The position numbers and the translations under genes are program-made. A stretch of DNA of 56,488 nucleotides from Aurantimonas sp. 22II-16-19i (GTDB taxonomy: Bacteria; Pseudomonadota; Alphaproteobacteria; Rhizobiales; Rhizobiaceae). The stretch is from the NCBI RefSeq assembly GCF_002088275.1, contig NZ_AQQS01000038.1, forward strand, positions 1-56,488. Direction: 5' to 3'. Positions 1-9,500 of this stretch are shown here, in pieces. Numbering within the stretch: the first letter of the stretch is position 1; each line of letters opens with the position of its first letter. The notes below the pieces were generated by a model that ran no database searches, was not told where the DNA came from, and worked only from the letters and a program-made list of their open reading frames with translations.

Positions 1-51
1 CTGAATGGTGTCGCCATCGGCGATCTCGACGCGACCGACTTCATCTTCTGA
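1..51 (+). CDS. C-terminal end of an RTX-type calcium-binding protein (partial)
   Basis: The first 51 bases read in frame 1 as LNGVAIGDLDATDFIF followed by TGA. This is almost the same as the last 16 residues of the RTX protein at 18542-20779 (LNNVAIAALDASDFIF). The gene therefore begins before the window and encodes a paralogue with the same C-terminal tail. In RTX proteins this end carries the type I secretion signal, so the product is probably exported. Nothing can be said about the rest of the protein. Confidence 0.75.
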   Translation: MNGVAIGDLDATDFIF

Positions 52-231
52 ACCCAGCAGGGACCGTGCGAGCCTCCCGCGCGACTGGCTCCCTCATCAG
101 GGGCGGCGGGAGCGCGTGCGCCGCGTGCCGCCGCCGCCCCGGCTGCGCCTGATGCCCGCGGTTTGGACGGCCCGGCCCGGATCTGCCGACGCCGACCGGC
201 GGCCGATCTGCGTTTTCGTCGCGGCCGCCTG

Positions 232-260
232 TTGACTTTGCGATGGCGCACAAGATTTTG
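232..260 (+). promoter_or_regulatory. possible galU promoter
   Basis: TTGACT (232-237) is followed after 17 bases by ATTTTG (255-260), a weak sigma-70-like pair. It would give a leader of about 45 bases before galU. The galU ribosome binding site AGGAGAA lies at 296-302. The rest of 52-231 is GC-rich and shows nothing recognisable. Confidence 0.3.
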
Positions 261-310
261 ATGCGCTCATCGAACCGACCCTTCGGTCGCATTTCAGGAG
301 AAGCCTTTCG

Positions 311-1198
311 ATGAAGAAGGTCCGCAAAGCCGTATTTCCCGTGGCAGGTCTGGGAACACGCTTCCTGCCTGCCACCAAGGCGATCCCCAAGGAGATGCTG
401 ACGGTCGTCGACCGGCCGGTGATCCAGTATGTGGTCGACGAGGCGAGGGAAGCCGGCATCGATCACCTGATCTTCGTGACCGGCCGCAACAAAGGGGTCA
501 TCGAGGACTATTTCGACATCCAGGTCGAGCTTTCCAACACGCTCGCCGAGCGCGGCAAGACGGCCGAGCTGAAGCTTCTCGACGACCTCCAGCCGAAACC
601 CGGCACCGCGAGCTTCACCCGCCAGCAGGCGCCGCTCGGCCTCGGCCACGCCATCTGGTGCGCCCGCGATCTCGTCGGCAACGAGCCCTTCGCGATCCTT
701 CTGCCCGACATGATCATGCAGGCCGAGAAGGGCTGCCTCGCCGAGATGGTGGCCCTCTACGAAAAGACCGGCGGCAACGTCATTTCGGTCGAGGAATGCG
801 ATCCGGAAGAGACCCACAAATACGGCATCGTCGGCAAGGGCGACGCCGTCGGCAACGGCTTCAGGATCACCGGCATGGTTGAAAAGCCCAAGCCCGAGGA
901 CGCGCCGTCGAACTTCTCGATCTCCGGCCGCTACATCCTGCAGCCGGAGATCTTCGACATCCTCGCCACCCAGGAAAAGGGCGCGGGCAACGAGATCCAG
1001 CTCACCGACGGCATGCTGAAGCTGGCGGAAAGCCAGGATTTCGCCGCCTATCCCTTCACCGGCCGCACCTTCGACTGTGGTTCGAAGGAAGGCTTCATCG
1101 AGGCGAACGTCGCCTTCGCGCTCTATCGGCCGGACATTCGCGACAAGGTCATCGGCAACCTGGAAAAGCTGATGAACACGGTGAAGCCGGCGGAGTGA
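311..1198 (+). CDS. galU: UTP--glucose-1-phosphate uridylyltransferase
   Basis: Makes UDP-glucose and pyrophosphate from UTP and glucose-1-phosphate in the cytoplasm, supplying exopolysaccharide, LPS core and glucan synthesis. The 295-residue length is normal for bacterial GalU. The N-terminus has the nucleotidyltransferase signature [20 protein letters not shown] (residues about 7-26) with the activating Lys, followed by [18 protein letters not shown]. The later KYGIVGKG and [13 protein letters not shown] segments are also GalU-like. The ATG is preceded by AGGAGAA nine bases upstream. It stands alone on the plus strand, followed by a GC-rich hairpin. nudK, the outer-membrane barrel gene and kdsD downstream also suit cell-surface sugar metabolism. 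The assignment is secure. Confidence 0.95.
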   Translation: MKKVRKAVFPVAGLGTRFLPATKAIPKEMLTVVDRPVIQYVVDEAREAGIDHLIFVTGRNKGVIEDYFDIQVELSNTLAERGKTAELKLLDDLQPKPGTASFTRQQAPLGLGHAIWCARDLVGNEPFAILLPDMIMQAEKGCLAEMVALYEKTGGNVISVEECDPEETHKYGIVGKGDAVGNGFRITGMVEKPKPEDAPSNFSISGRYILQPEIFDILATQEKGAGNEIQLTDGMLKLAESQDFAAYPFTGRTFDCGSKEGFIEANVAFALYRPDIRDKVIGNLEKLMNTVKPAE

Positions 1199-1201
1199 TC
1201 C

Positions 1202-1243
1202 GGCGCCGGGCCGCCTGCGGATGCCGGGCCGGCGCCCGGCGCC
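1202..1243 (+). terminator. GC-rich hairpin after galU
   Basis: GGCGCCGGGC (1202-1211) and its exact complement GCCCGGCGCC (1234-1243) enclose 22 bases, starting four bases after the galU stop codon. There is no T-run, so it could serve as a 3' stabiliser or a Rho-linked pause rather than a classical terminator. Confidence 0.4.
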
Positions 1244-1381
1244 CGTTGGCGCCCATGCCGCCGACCGTGGGATGAACGCCTGCCGGCGCGCGGTTCCGCC
1301 GCGCTCCGCATTCCGGCCGCGACGACGCTCGTCCCGCACCATCACCAGCTACAGCAATGGCAAGTCTCGAAGGGAGGCCAG

Positions 1382-1993
1382 ATGAGCGTCGCGGATCGTG
1401 TGCGGCTGGGCGAGGTCACCGTCCTGGCGGATGACTGGGGCGTCCTCAAGAAGACCGTCTTCGACTTCCGCCGCGCCGACGGCAGCTGGCAGCGCCAGAC
1501 GCGCGAGACCTACGACCGGGGCAATGGCGCGGTCATCCTGCCCTATGATCCCGTCGCGGGGCGGGTGATCCTGATCCGGCAGTTCCGCTTCCCGGCCTTC
1601 GTCAGCGGCTGCGACGAGCTGATGATCGAGGCCCCGGCGGGGCTTCTCGATGCGGCGGCGCCGGAAGAGCGGATCCGGGCCGAGCTCGAGGAGGAGGCCG
1701 GCCTGCGGGTGCGGGAGGTCGAGCGGCTCTGGGACGTATTCATGAGCCCCGGCTCGGTCACCGAACGGCTGTTCTTCTTCGTCGCCCGCTACGACAGTTC
1801 GCACCGGGCGGGCACTGGCGGCGGCATCGCCGCGGAGGGCGAGGACATCGAGGTCCTCGACCTCGCCTTCGCCGAGGCCCTGCAGATGACCCGCGACGGC
1901 CGGATCCGCGACGCCAAGACCATCATGCTGCTGCAGCATGCGGCGCTGACGATCTTCGCCGGCCGCTCCGGGGCCGAACCAGCCTCCGCCTGA
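1382..1993 (+). CDS. nudK: NUDIX pyrophosphatase, GDP-mannose pyrophosphatase type
   Basis: A 203-residue NUDIX hydrolase. The whole central part follows the E. coli NudK pattern: EAPAGLLD, PEERIRAELEEEAGL (Nudix box with the NudK spacing), MSPGSVTERLFFFVA, then DIEVLDLAFAEAL and GRIRDAKTIMLL. NudK hydrolyses GDP-mannose to GMP and mannose-1-phosphate and also accepts ADP-ribose. The Arg of the textbook REUxEE motif is Ala here, while the metal-binding Glu cluster is kept. The start is fixed by GGGAGG at 1372-1377. It is convergent with the outer-membrane protein gene, with 40 bases between the stop codons. Substrate preference is inferred from family likeness only. Confidence 0.85.
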   Translation: MSVADRVRLGEVTVLADDWGVLKKTVFDFRRADGSWQRQTRETYDRGNGAVILPYDPVAGRVILIRQFRFPAFVSGCDELMIEAPAGLLDAAAPEERIRAELEEEAGLRVREVERLWDVFMSPGSVTERLFFFVARYDSSHRAGTGGGIAAEGEDIEVLDLAFAEALQMTRDGRIRDAKTIMLLQHAALTIFAGRSGAEPASA

Positions 1994-2033
1994 GCCTCCC
2001 GCGGGGGAACGACAGAGCCGGCGCGTCGCCGCC

Positions 2034-3773
2034 TCAGCGCTGCAGCGTGATGCCGAGCCGGATGGTGTCGGCGCTGTAGCGGCTGTCCTCGGCGACCGCG
2101 AAGGACCGGCGGTGTTCGTAGGAGCCGGTCAGGGCGAACTGGCGGTTGAGCCAGTAGTTGAAGCCGGCTTCGCCCGACAGGAGCAGCTTGTCGTCGTTCT
2201 CCACGGTCGAATCCTCATAGCCGAGCCGTGCCGCCGCCGTCAGCGTCGTTCGGGCGCCGACGGAGTGGGCGATGGCGAGGGAGGTCTCGTAATTGGTCGT
2301 CGCCGACTGTCCGGTCAGCTCCGGCGCGAAGCTGGTGAGGGCGGCGAGGGTCACGTCCGTGCCCCGCTGCGGCGACCAGACGAGGCTGGCGTCGACGGTC
2401 GTCGCGCTCGCCGTCCGGGCCGCTTCGTCGTCGGGCAGGTACCAGGCATAGCCGACGGCGATTTCGCCCTTCAGCTTGTCCCGCAGGTCGAGGGCGACGC
2501 CGGTCCGCAGCGCCGGCAGCCAGGCATCGCGTGACGGCCCGTCCCGTTCGCTCGGCTGGGGCACGTCGAAGAGCCGCCGGCCGAGGCTCGCCTCGACAAA
2601 GGGCTTGATGGCCGGGGAAAGGTCGAAGCCGGTGCGCAGCGCCGCGCTCAGCGTCGTGTAGTCCTCGTCGACGCTGCCCTCCGGCAGGCTCAGATAGGAG
2701 CGCCGCGCCGCCGTCAGCGTGCCGCCGACAGTCACCGGATGGAAGTCGTGGGTGAGTTCGGCCGCCAGCGACCCCGAGAACACATCGGCCCGGCCGGAAA
2801 GGGATTCGTCGTCGAGGACGTCGGAATAGTCCTCGCGGGCATAGTCGATCGCGCCGCGCAGCGTCGCCACCGTGTCCCGGGAGATGTCGATCCGCAGGCG
2901 GCCGTCGACCGCCGCGCTCGGATCCTGCTGCTCGTCCCCTGCGAAATCCTTGCGGTAGGAAAAGTGCGAGTTGAACTCGGCCTGGTGGCTCGACCAGTCG
3001 GAGACGAGGCGCGAGGAGATGATCGTCTCGGTGAAGGCGCCGCTCGTGGCATCCCTGTCGTTCTGGAGGTTGCTGGAGGCGCCGATCGTCTGGATCAGCT
3101 CCGGATAGAGAATGAAGGTGCCGACCCGCACGCCGACGGGCGCGAAGGGGTCGTCGGCATCGGCGCGGTTCAGCCGGCGGACGCGGTCCACCGTCTCGGC
3201 CGCCTGGTTGCTGCGCAGGATCGACTGGGCGCCCCGCGTCTCGTCGGTGATGCCGGCGCCGAGCGTCGGGTTGAGCGGATCGGGCAGGTCGTCGCCCTGG
3301 TTTTCGCCGGCGGCCGCCTCGCCGTCTTCGGTCCGCTCCTCGCCGCTTCTCTCGGCCGGTCTCGCCGAGGTGTTGGCGCGTCCGGCCGGCACGGCGAGGC
3401 CATCACCGGGAACAAGGGAGGGCGGTCCGTCATCGAGGTCGAAGCTCTGCCGTGGCCCGGTTCCCGAAGCACCGGCATCGGGTCCGGGATCGGCGGCGTC
3501 CTCGGCTGCGGGATCGGGGACCTGCCGCAGCTGCGAGGGATCGTCGCCCTTCTCGTCCGGCGCGGTGATGTCCTGGCGATTGTAGGCGCCCAGCGCCTCG
3601 ATCAGGTCGGCATTGGGATCGGCGAGCCGGCTGGAGCTCGGATTGCCCTCGACGGTCCGCCGCAGTGATCCGTCGCTGGACAGGTCCTGCGCGAGCGCCG
3701 GCGAGGCGGACATGGCGAGCCCGGCCGCCAAGAGCAGCATCACCGGCAAAACCCGTCCGTCTGTCTGGTCCAT
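2034..3773 (-). CDS. outer-membrane beta-barrel protein (BBP2-like), polysaccharide-associated
   Basis: A 579-residue precursor. Starting at the ATG at 3773, it has a signal peptide (hydrophobic LPVMLLLAAGLAMSASPALA, cleavage near AQA/ALAQ). A disordered, acidic and Pro/Gly-rich region follows for about 170 residues. From about residue 210 there is a barrel-like domain of alternating strands (for example RVGTFILYPELIQTIGAS and the closing YSADTIRLGITLQR). This matches the putative beta-barrel porin 2 family found beside exopolysaccharide genes in alphaproteobacteria. It is divergent from kdsD, with 258 bases between them, and near galU, so a role in polysaccharide export or the outer membrane is plausible but unproven. 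The frame stays open upstream to 3938 without a ribosome binding site. I chose 3773 because it places the signal peptide correctly. Confidence 0.7.
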   Translation of the reverse strand: MDQTDGRVLPVMLLLAAGLAMSASPALAQDLSSDGSLRRTVEGNPSSSRLADPNADLIEALGAYNRQDITAPDEKGDDPSQLRQVPDPAAEDAADPGPDAGASGTGPRQSFDLDDGPPSLVPGDGLAVPAGRANTSARPAERSGEERTEDGEAAAGENQGDDLPDPLNPTLGAGITDETRGAQSILRSNQAAETVDRVRRLNRADADDPFAPVGVRVGTFILYPELIQTIGASSNLQNDRDATSGAFTETIISSRLVSDWSSHQAEFNSHFSYRKDFAGDEQQDPSAAVDGRLRIDISRDTVATLRGAIDYAREDYSDVLDDESLSGRADVFSGSLAAELTHDFHPVTVGGTLTAARRSYLSLPEGSVDEDYTTLSAALRTGFDLSPAIKPFVEASLGRRLFDVPQPSERDGPSRDAWLPALRTGVALDLRDKLKGEIAVGYAWYLPDDEAARTASATTVDASLVWSPQRGTDVTLAALTSFAPELTGQSATTNYETSLAIAHSVGARTTLTAAARLGYEDSTVENDDKLLLSGEAGFNYWLNRQFALTGSYEHRRSFAVAEDSRYSADTIRLGITLQR

Positions 3774-4031
3774 CGTCGCGCGTCGTCCGGCATGTCTGTT
3801 GGCGTCCCGCTTGCACTCGGCCGGCGGGGTCTTCAGCGGCATTGACCGATTGTTGCAGATCGGACACTTCTGGGACGAGAACCTAGCCGCCGGCGGTTGC
3901 GCGAAACAGGAATCGCGACGCCGTCCCGATACGGTCACGTTTGCGTCAGATAGCCGAAGGCTTCATTCCATCGTCGGGTGCGTCGGTCTCGTCGGCCGCA
4001 GCCAGCCCGGCCAAGACGAGAAGAACGAACG

Positions 4032-5033
4032 ATGTCCCTGCCCAACGTCGAGATTGCCGCCGCGAACGACCAGGTCGGTTCGCGCTCCGCCGCCCACACG
4101 ATCGAGACCGAGATCGAGGCGCTGAAGGCACTGGCGGCGCTGATCAAGACGGACATGGCGGCGAGCTTCGAGGCGGCCCTCGATCTCATCGCGTCGGTCT
4201 CCGGCCGGCTGATCGTCACCGGCGTCGGCAAGAGCGGCCATATCGGCTCGAAGATCGCCGCGACCTTCGCCTCGACCGGCACGCCGGCCTTCTTCGTCCA
4301 CCCCTCCGAGGCCAATCACGGCGATCTCGGCATGATCGGCAAGGACGATGCGATCCTCGCCATGTCGTGGTCCGGCGAGACCGCCGAGCTCTACGGCATC
4401 GTCGCCTATTCCCGCCGCTTCCGCATTCCCCTCGTCGCCGTCACCTCGCGGCCGAACTCGACGCTTGCCCGCGAGGCGGACGTGACGCTGCTCCTGCCGC
4501 GGGCGACCGAAGCCTGTCCGCTCGGCCTCGCGCCGACCTCCTCCTCGACCATGCAGCTGGTCATGGGCGATGCGCTCGCCGTGGCCCTCCTCGAACGCCG
4601 CGGCTTCACCCCCGACGACTTCCACGTCTTCCATCCGGGCGGCCAACTGGGCGCCAGCCTGAAGCACGTCTCCGACATCATGCACACCGGCGAGGCGATG
4701 CCGCTGGTCGCCTCCGGCACGCTGATGTCCGAAGCGATCATCACCATGTCGCGCAAGGGCTTCGGCTGCGTCGGCGTGATCGGCGAGGACGGCCGCCTGA
4801 AGGGCATCATCACCGACGGCGACCTGCGCCGCCACCTCGATCCGGGCCTGCTCGCCCGCACCGTCGACCACGTGATGACCGCCGATCCGAAGACCATCCG
4901 GCCGGACACCCTTGCCGTCGCGGCGCTGGAGATGATCAACACCCGCAACATCACCGCCGTGATGGTGGTGCGCGAGGGCCGGCCGGTCGGCATCGTCCAC
5001 CTGCACGACCTTTTGCGCCTCGGCGTCGCCTGA
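4032..5033 (+). CDS. kdsD: arabinose-5-phosphate isomerase (KdsD/KpsF family)
   Basis: Converts D-ribulose-5-phosphate to D-arabinose-5-phosphate, the first step towards Kdo of the LPS inner core. The 333 residues hold an N-terminal SIS sugar isomerase domain (GVGKSGHIGSKIAATF and FVHPSEANHGDLGMI, residues about 60-100; SWSGETAEL after that). Two CBS domains fill the C-terminal part (DIMHTGEAMPLV and HVMTADPKTIRPDTLAVAAL). This is the normal KpsF/KdsD layout and length. The ATG at 4032 follows a purine-rich GAGAAGAACGAACG. It is convergent with the HAD phosphatase gene downstream. The lipid A genes at 21-26 kb belong to the same final product. Confidence 0.92.
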   Translation: MSLPNVEIAAANDQVGSRSAAHTIETEIEALKALAALIKTDMAASFEAALDLIASVSGRLIVTGVGKSGHIGSKIAATFASTGTPAFFVHPSEANHGDLGMIGKDDAILAMSWSGETAELYGIVAYSRRFRIPLVAVTSRPNSTLAREADVTLLLPRATEACPLGLAPTSSSTMQLVMGDALAVALLERRGFTPDDFHVFHPGGQLGASLKHVSDIMHTGEAMPLVASGTLMSEAIITMSRKGFGCVGVIGEDGRLKGIITDGDLRRHLDPGLLARTVDHVMTADPKTIRPDTLAVAALEMINTRNITAVMVVREGRPVGIVHLHDLLRLGVA

Positions 5034-5154
5034 ACGGGTAGCCACCCCGATAAGCCCCGCGCCCCGTCCGTCGTGATCGGGGGCCGGGTTTCACGGCGAC
5101 GCGGGGGCCCGTTCAGGACGGGTGATCTGCTCGACCGCGCCGCGAGCGGGCGTG

Positions 5155-5829
5155 TCAGGTCCGCCCGCCGACCTCGTCGAGATGATCCAGCATGTCCGCC
5201 GGATCCTCATAGACCCGGAACGCGCCCGAGCGTTCCAGTTCCTCGCCGCCATAGCCGCCGGACAACAGCCCGACGCCGAGCGCCCGGCAGCGCTGGGCGG
5301 CGAGCATGTCCCAGATCGAATCGCCGATCACCATCGAACCTTCCGTCGCGACCCCGAGGCGCTCCGCCGCCGCGATGAACAGGTCGGGCTCGGGCTTGGC
5401 GTATTTTACAGCGTCCCTTGTGACCACCGGCACCTCGTCCGGGTCGATCCCGAGCCGGTCGAGATTGTGCTTTGCCGTCTCCATCCGCCCGCTCGTCGCG
5501 ATCGCCCAGGCGAGCTTCTCGCGGGTCAGGGCGTCGAGCAGCTCGCGCGCCCCCGGCAGCGGCACGACGCTGCGCGAATGGCTCCTGTAGGCCTCCGCAT
5601 GGGCCTGACGCAGCCGCTCGCGGCGTTCCTCGGTGATCTCCTCGCCGATCTCGCGCAGCAGCTGGTTGGTGAACAGGCCGCCGCTCATGCCGATCTTGCG
5701 GTGGATCCGCCAGACCGACAGGGCGATGCCCTCGGCGTCGAGCGCGTCCTTCCAGGAGAGGACGTGCTGGTAGACGCTGTCGACCAGCGTGCCGTCGAGA
5801 TCGAAGAGGAAGGCGGGGCTTTGGCGCAT
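5155..5829 (-). CDS. HAD-superfamily phosphatase (phosphoglycolate phosphatase-like)
   Basis: A 224-residue HAD hydrolase. Motif I is FLFDLDGTLVDS near the N-terminus, with the nucleophile Asp and the acid/base Asp. Motif II is the Thr/Ser of AIATSGRMET. Motif III is the Lys in VKYAKPEPDLF. Motif IV is MVIGDSIWDM. The helical cap between residues about 17 and 85 makes it subclass I, like Gph and beta-phosphoglucomutases. The start is certain because the ribosome binding site GGAGG sits six bases before the ATG at 5829. The natural substrate cannot be read from sequence; small sugar phosphates are likely. It is convergent with kdsD and divergent from the tRNA gene. Confidence 0.85.
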   Translation of the reverse strand: MRQSPAFLFDLDGTLVDSVYQHVLSWKDALDAEGIALSVWRIHRKIGMSGGLFTNQLLREIGEEITEERRERLRQAHAEAYRSHSRSVVPLPGARELLDALTREKLAWAIATSGRMETAKHNLDRLGIDPDEVPVVTRDAVKYAKPEPDLFIAAAERLGVATEGSMVIGDSIWDMLAAQRCRALGVGLLSGGYGGEELERSGAFRVYEDPADMLDHLDEVGGRT

Positions 5830-6023
5830 GATGGCCTCCGGGGAACTGGGGAGGGGAAGATAAGCCAGACGATGGGAGCTTCCATGGCGCCCGCCGCCGG
5901 GGCACTGGCAACCCGCCCTCGCAGCCGCCGCCGATCGGGCGCCGGCGCCGGGACCTCGACCGGTTCTGGCGAAGCTTCTGTCACGCAAATGAAAAACTCC
6001 ACGGGCCGGCACGAGATTGCCGC

Positions 6024-6052
6024 TGGACAGGGCCCGAAAGCTTTTCTATAAG
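6024..6052 (+). promoter_or_regulatory. tRNA-Phe promoter
   Basis: TGGACA (6024-6029) and TATAAG (6047-6052) are 17 bases apart, a strong sigma-70-like pair. Transcription would start near 6059, about 55 bases before the mature tRNA end. It is the best promoter in the first 10 kb. Confidence 0.6.
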
Positions 6053-6112
6053 GCCGCCACTCCCCGCCGCATCGGCCTTGCAGAAACGCTGTAAGCGAGC
6101 ATCGGCGGCGGC

Positions 6113-6188
6113 GCCCGGGTAGCTCAGTTGGTAGAGCATGCGACTGAAAATCGCAGTGTCACTGGTTCGATTCCAGTCCCGGGCACCA
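6113..6188 (+). tRNA. tRNA-Phe (anticodon GAA)
   Basis: A 76-base cloverleaf. The acceptor stem GCCCGGG (6113-6119) pairs with CCCGGGC (6178-6184), followed by discriminator A and an encoded CCA. The D-loop AGCTCAGTTGGTAGAGC and the T-arm CTGGTTCGATTCCAG are canonical. The anticodon is GAA at 6146-6148 in the loop CTGAAAA, reading UUC/UUU. No integrated element is visible next to its 3' end. Confidence 0.97.
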
Positions 6189-6541
6189 CTCCTGATCGAG
6201 GGCGTGGCGACATCGACCGGACGTGCTGCCTGAAGCACTCCTGATCTCGCCGGGAGATTTCCTCCAAGTCGCAGATATCAGCGGATGCCGGCGCGTATCG
6301 TGCCGACGCCGACGCTTGCTTTTTCCTCGATCAAGATGCGCGAATGTGCGGGGCGGGGGTTGCACCTGCCGAAGCGACGCGATGCGCCCAACAGCGGCCG
6401 CGCCAGGCCCGGCCATTGCAAGCGTTGCGGCGGACGCCGCTTCGCCGCGCACCGTTGCCGTTCCAGCCAATCATCGTCGGTGGAGGCGAAGCGGGAGGCC
6501 GCCTGAAGCGGGCCGCCCTCTTCATTCACCCGCGTGACGAC
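6189..6541. other. intergenic, no gene seen
   Basis: The 353 bases between tRNA-Phe and the end of the pyruvate carboxylase gene. Short open frames exist on both strands but none has a ribosome binding site or a recognisable product. I see no clear terminator and no direct repeat of the tRNA 3' end that would mark an attachment site. Confidence 0.6.
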
Positions 6542-9500
6542 CTACGCCGCATAGACCACCAAGAGGTCCTTGGCGTCGATCTGCGAGCCGGTGGAGACAT
6601 GCACCGCCTCGATCCTGCCGTTGCGCTCGGCGTGGATGGCGGTTTCCATCTTCATCGCCTCGATCGACAGGAGCACGTCGCCCGCCTTGACCTCCTGGCC
6701 GGCCGCGACCGCAAGCGTCGAGACGACGCCCGGCATCGGGGCGCCGAGATGGTTCGGATTGGCCGGATCGGCCTTCTGCCTGGCGCCATTGCCGGCGGCG
6801 CCATGGGCCCGGTCCGGCACCTTCACCCGGCGGGGCTGGCCGTTCAGCTCGAAGAACACCGTGCGCATGCCCTTCTCGTCGGTCTCGCCGAAGCCGAGGC
6901 AGCGGATCACCAGCGTCTTGCCCCGCTCGATGTCGACCAGCACCTCGTCCTCCTGGACGATGCCGTAGAAATAGTTCGGCGTCGGCAGCATGGAGACCGG
7001 GCCGTAGAGATCGGCGGCGAGGGCGAAGTCGGTGAATACCTTCGGATACATCAGATAGGAGGCGAACTCCTGATCGCTCACCTTGCGCTCCAGCTTGGCC
7101 TCGATCGTCGCCTGCTCGGCGGCGAGGTCGGCCTCCGGGATCAGCGAGCCGGGGCGCACGGTGATCGGCTGCTTGTCCTTCAGGATCTTCGCCTGGATGT
7201 CTTTGGGCCAGCCCGAGGGCGGCTGGCCGAGATCGCCGTGCAGCATGGCGACGACGCTGTCGGGGAAGGCCAGATCCTTCTTCGGATCCATCACGTCGGC
7301 GACGGTGAGATCCTGGCTGACCATCATCAGCGCCATGTCGCCGACGACCTTGGAGGAGGGCGTCACCTTGACGATGTCGCCGAACATCTTGTTGACGTCG
7401 GCATAGGTCTGGGCGACCTGGTGCCAGCGGGTCTCCAGCCCGAGGGAGCGGGCCTGCTCCTTCAGATTGGTGAACTGGCCGCCCGGCATCTCGTGCAGAT
7501 AGACCTCCGAGGCGGGGCCCTTCAGGTCGCTCTCGAAGGCGGCATACTGGGTGCGCACGGCCTCCCAGTAGAAGGAGATCCGCCGGATCGCGGCCGAGGA
7601 GAGGCCGGGATCGCGCTCCGATCCCTTCAGCGCCTCGACGATCGAGCCGAGGCAGGGCTGCGAGGTGTTGCCCGAGAAGGCGTCCATCGCCGCGTCGACC
7701 GCGTCGACGCCGGCATCCACCGCCGCCAGCACCGTCGCCGCCGAGATCCCCGAGGTGTCGTGGGTGTGGAAGTGGATCGGAAGCCCGACCTCCTCCTTCA
7801 GCGCCTTGAACAGGACGCGCGCCGCCGCCGGCTTCAGGAGCCCCGCCATGTCCTTGACGCCGAGGATGTGGGCGCCGGCGGCTTCCATCTCCTTGGCCAG
7901 CGCGACGTAGTATTTGAGATCGTATTTCGCGCGCTCGGGGTCGAAGAGGTCGCCGGTGTAGCAGATCGCGCCTTCGCAGATCTTGCCGGCCTCGCACACG
8001 GCGTCCATCGAGACGCGCATGTTCTCCACCCAGTTGAGGCAGTCGAACACCCGGAAGAGGTCGACGCCGCCCTTCGCCGCCTCGGCGACGAAGTACTTCA
8101 CGACGTTGTCGGGATAGTTGGTGTAGCCGACGCCGTTGGAGCCCCGGAGCAGCATCTGCAGGAGGATGTTCGGCGCCTTCTCCCGGACGAGGGCGAGCCG
8201 CTCCCACGGGTCCTCGGTGAGGAAGCGCATGGCGACGTCGAAGGTGGCGCCGCCCCAGCATTCCAGCGACAGGAGCTGCGGCAGGCCCCGCGCATAGGCC
8301 TCGGCGATACCGACGATGTCATGGGTGCGGGCCCGCGTCGCGAGCAGCGACTGATGGCCGTCGCGCATCGTCGTGTCGGTGATCATCACCTCGGGCTTGT
8401 CGCGCAGCCAGTCGGCAAAGCCCTTGGGGCCGAGCTCGTCGAGCTTCTGCCGGGTGCCGGGAGCGATCGGGGCGTCGAACAGCGGCGCCACCGGCGGGGC
8501 GTGGTCCTGCGGCGGCATCGGCCGGTTCTTCGTCTCGGGATGGCCGTTGACCGTGACGTCGGCGAGATAGGTGAGGAGCTTGGTGGCGCGGTCGCGGCGC
8601 TTGACCTGCTGGAACAGCTCCGGCGTCTCGTCGATGAACTTGGTGTTGTAGGTGTTGTCCCGGAACTTCTCGTGGCCGATGATCGCCTCGAGGAAGGTGA
8701 GGTTCGTCGCGACGCCGCGGATGCGGAATTCGCGCAGCGCCCGGTCCATGCGGGCGATCGCCTCTTCCGGCGTCGGCGCCCAGGCGGTGACCTTTTCCAG
8801 GAGCGGATCATAGAACCGCGTGATCACCGCGCCGGAATAGGCGGTGCCGCCGTCGAGCCGGATGCCGAAGCCGGTGGCGCCGCGATAGGCGGTGATGCGG
8901 CCATAGTCCGGGATGAAGTTGTGCTCGGGATCCTCCGTGGTGATCCGGCACTGCAAAGCGTGGCCGTTGAGCTTGATGTCGGCCTGGGCGGGAACGCCGG
9001 ATTCGGGCGTTCCAATCGCGTGACCGTCGAGGATGTGGATCTGCGCCTTGACGATGTCGATGCCGGTCACCTCCTCGGTGACCGTATGCTCGACCTGGAT
9101 GCGTGGGTTGACCTCGATGAAGTAGAACGCGTCGGTGTCCGCATCCATCAGGAACTCGACGGTGCCGGCGCCGACATAGGCCGTCGCGTCGGCGAGCTTG
9201 CGGGCATAGGCGGCGAGTTCGCGGCGCTGCTCGTGGGAGAGATACGGCGCCGGCGCGCGCTCGACGACCTTTTGATTGCGTCGCTGGATCGAGCAGTCGC
9301 GCTCGAACAGGTCGACGACGTTGCCATGGGTGTCGCCGAGGATCTGCACCTCGACGTGGCGGGCCCGCTCGACCAGCTTTTCCAGATAGACCTCGTCCTT
9401 GCCGAAGGCGGCCTTGGCCTCCCGCTTGGCCTCGATCACCTCGCGCTCGAGGTCCTTCTCGGCGCGGATGACGCGCATCCCCCGGCCGCCGCCGCCCCAG

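Noticed and set aside
1994-2033. Terminator between nudK and the outer-membrane barrel gene
   Set aside because: The 40 bases between the convergent stop codons contain no convincing stem.
6100-6600. Genomic island attachment site at tRNA-Phe
   Set aside because: No integrase gene follows and no repeat of the tRNA 3' end was found downstream within the window. The next gene is the housekeeping pyc.
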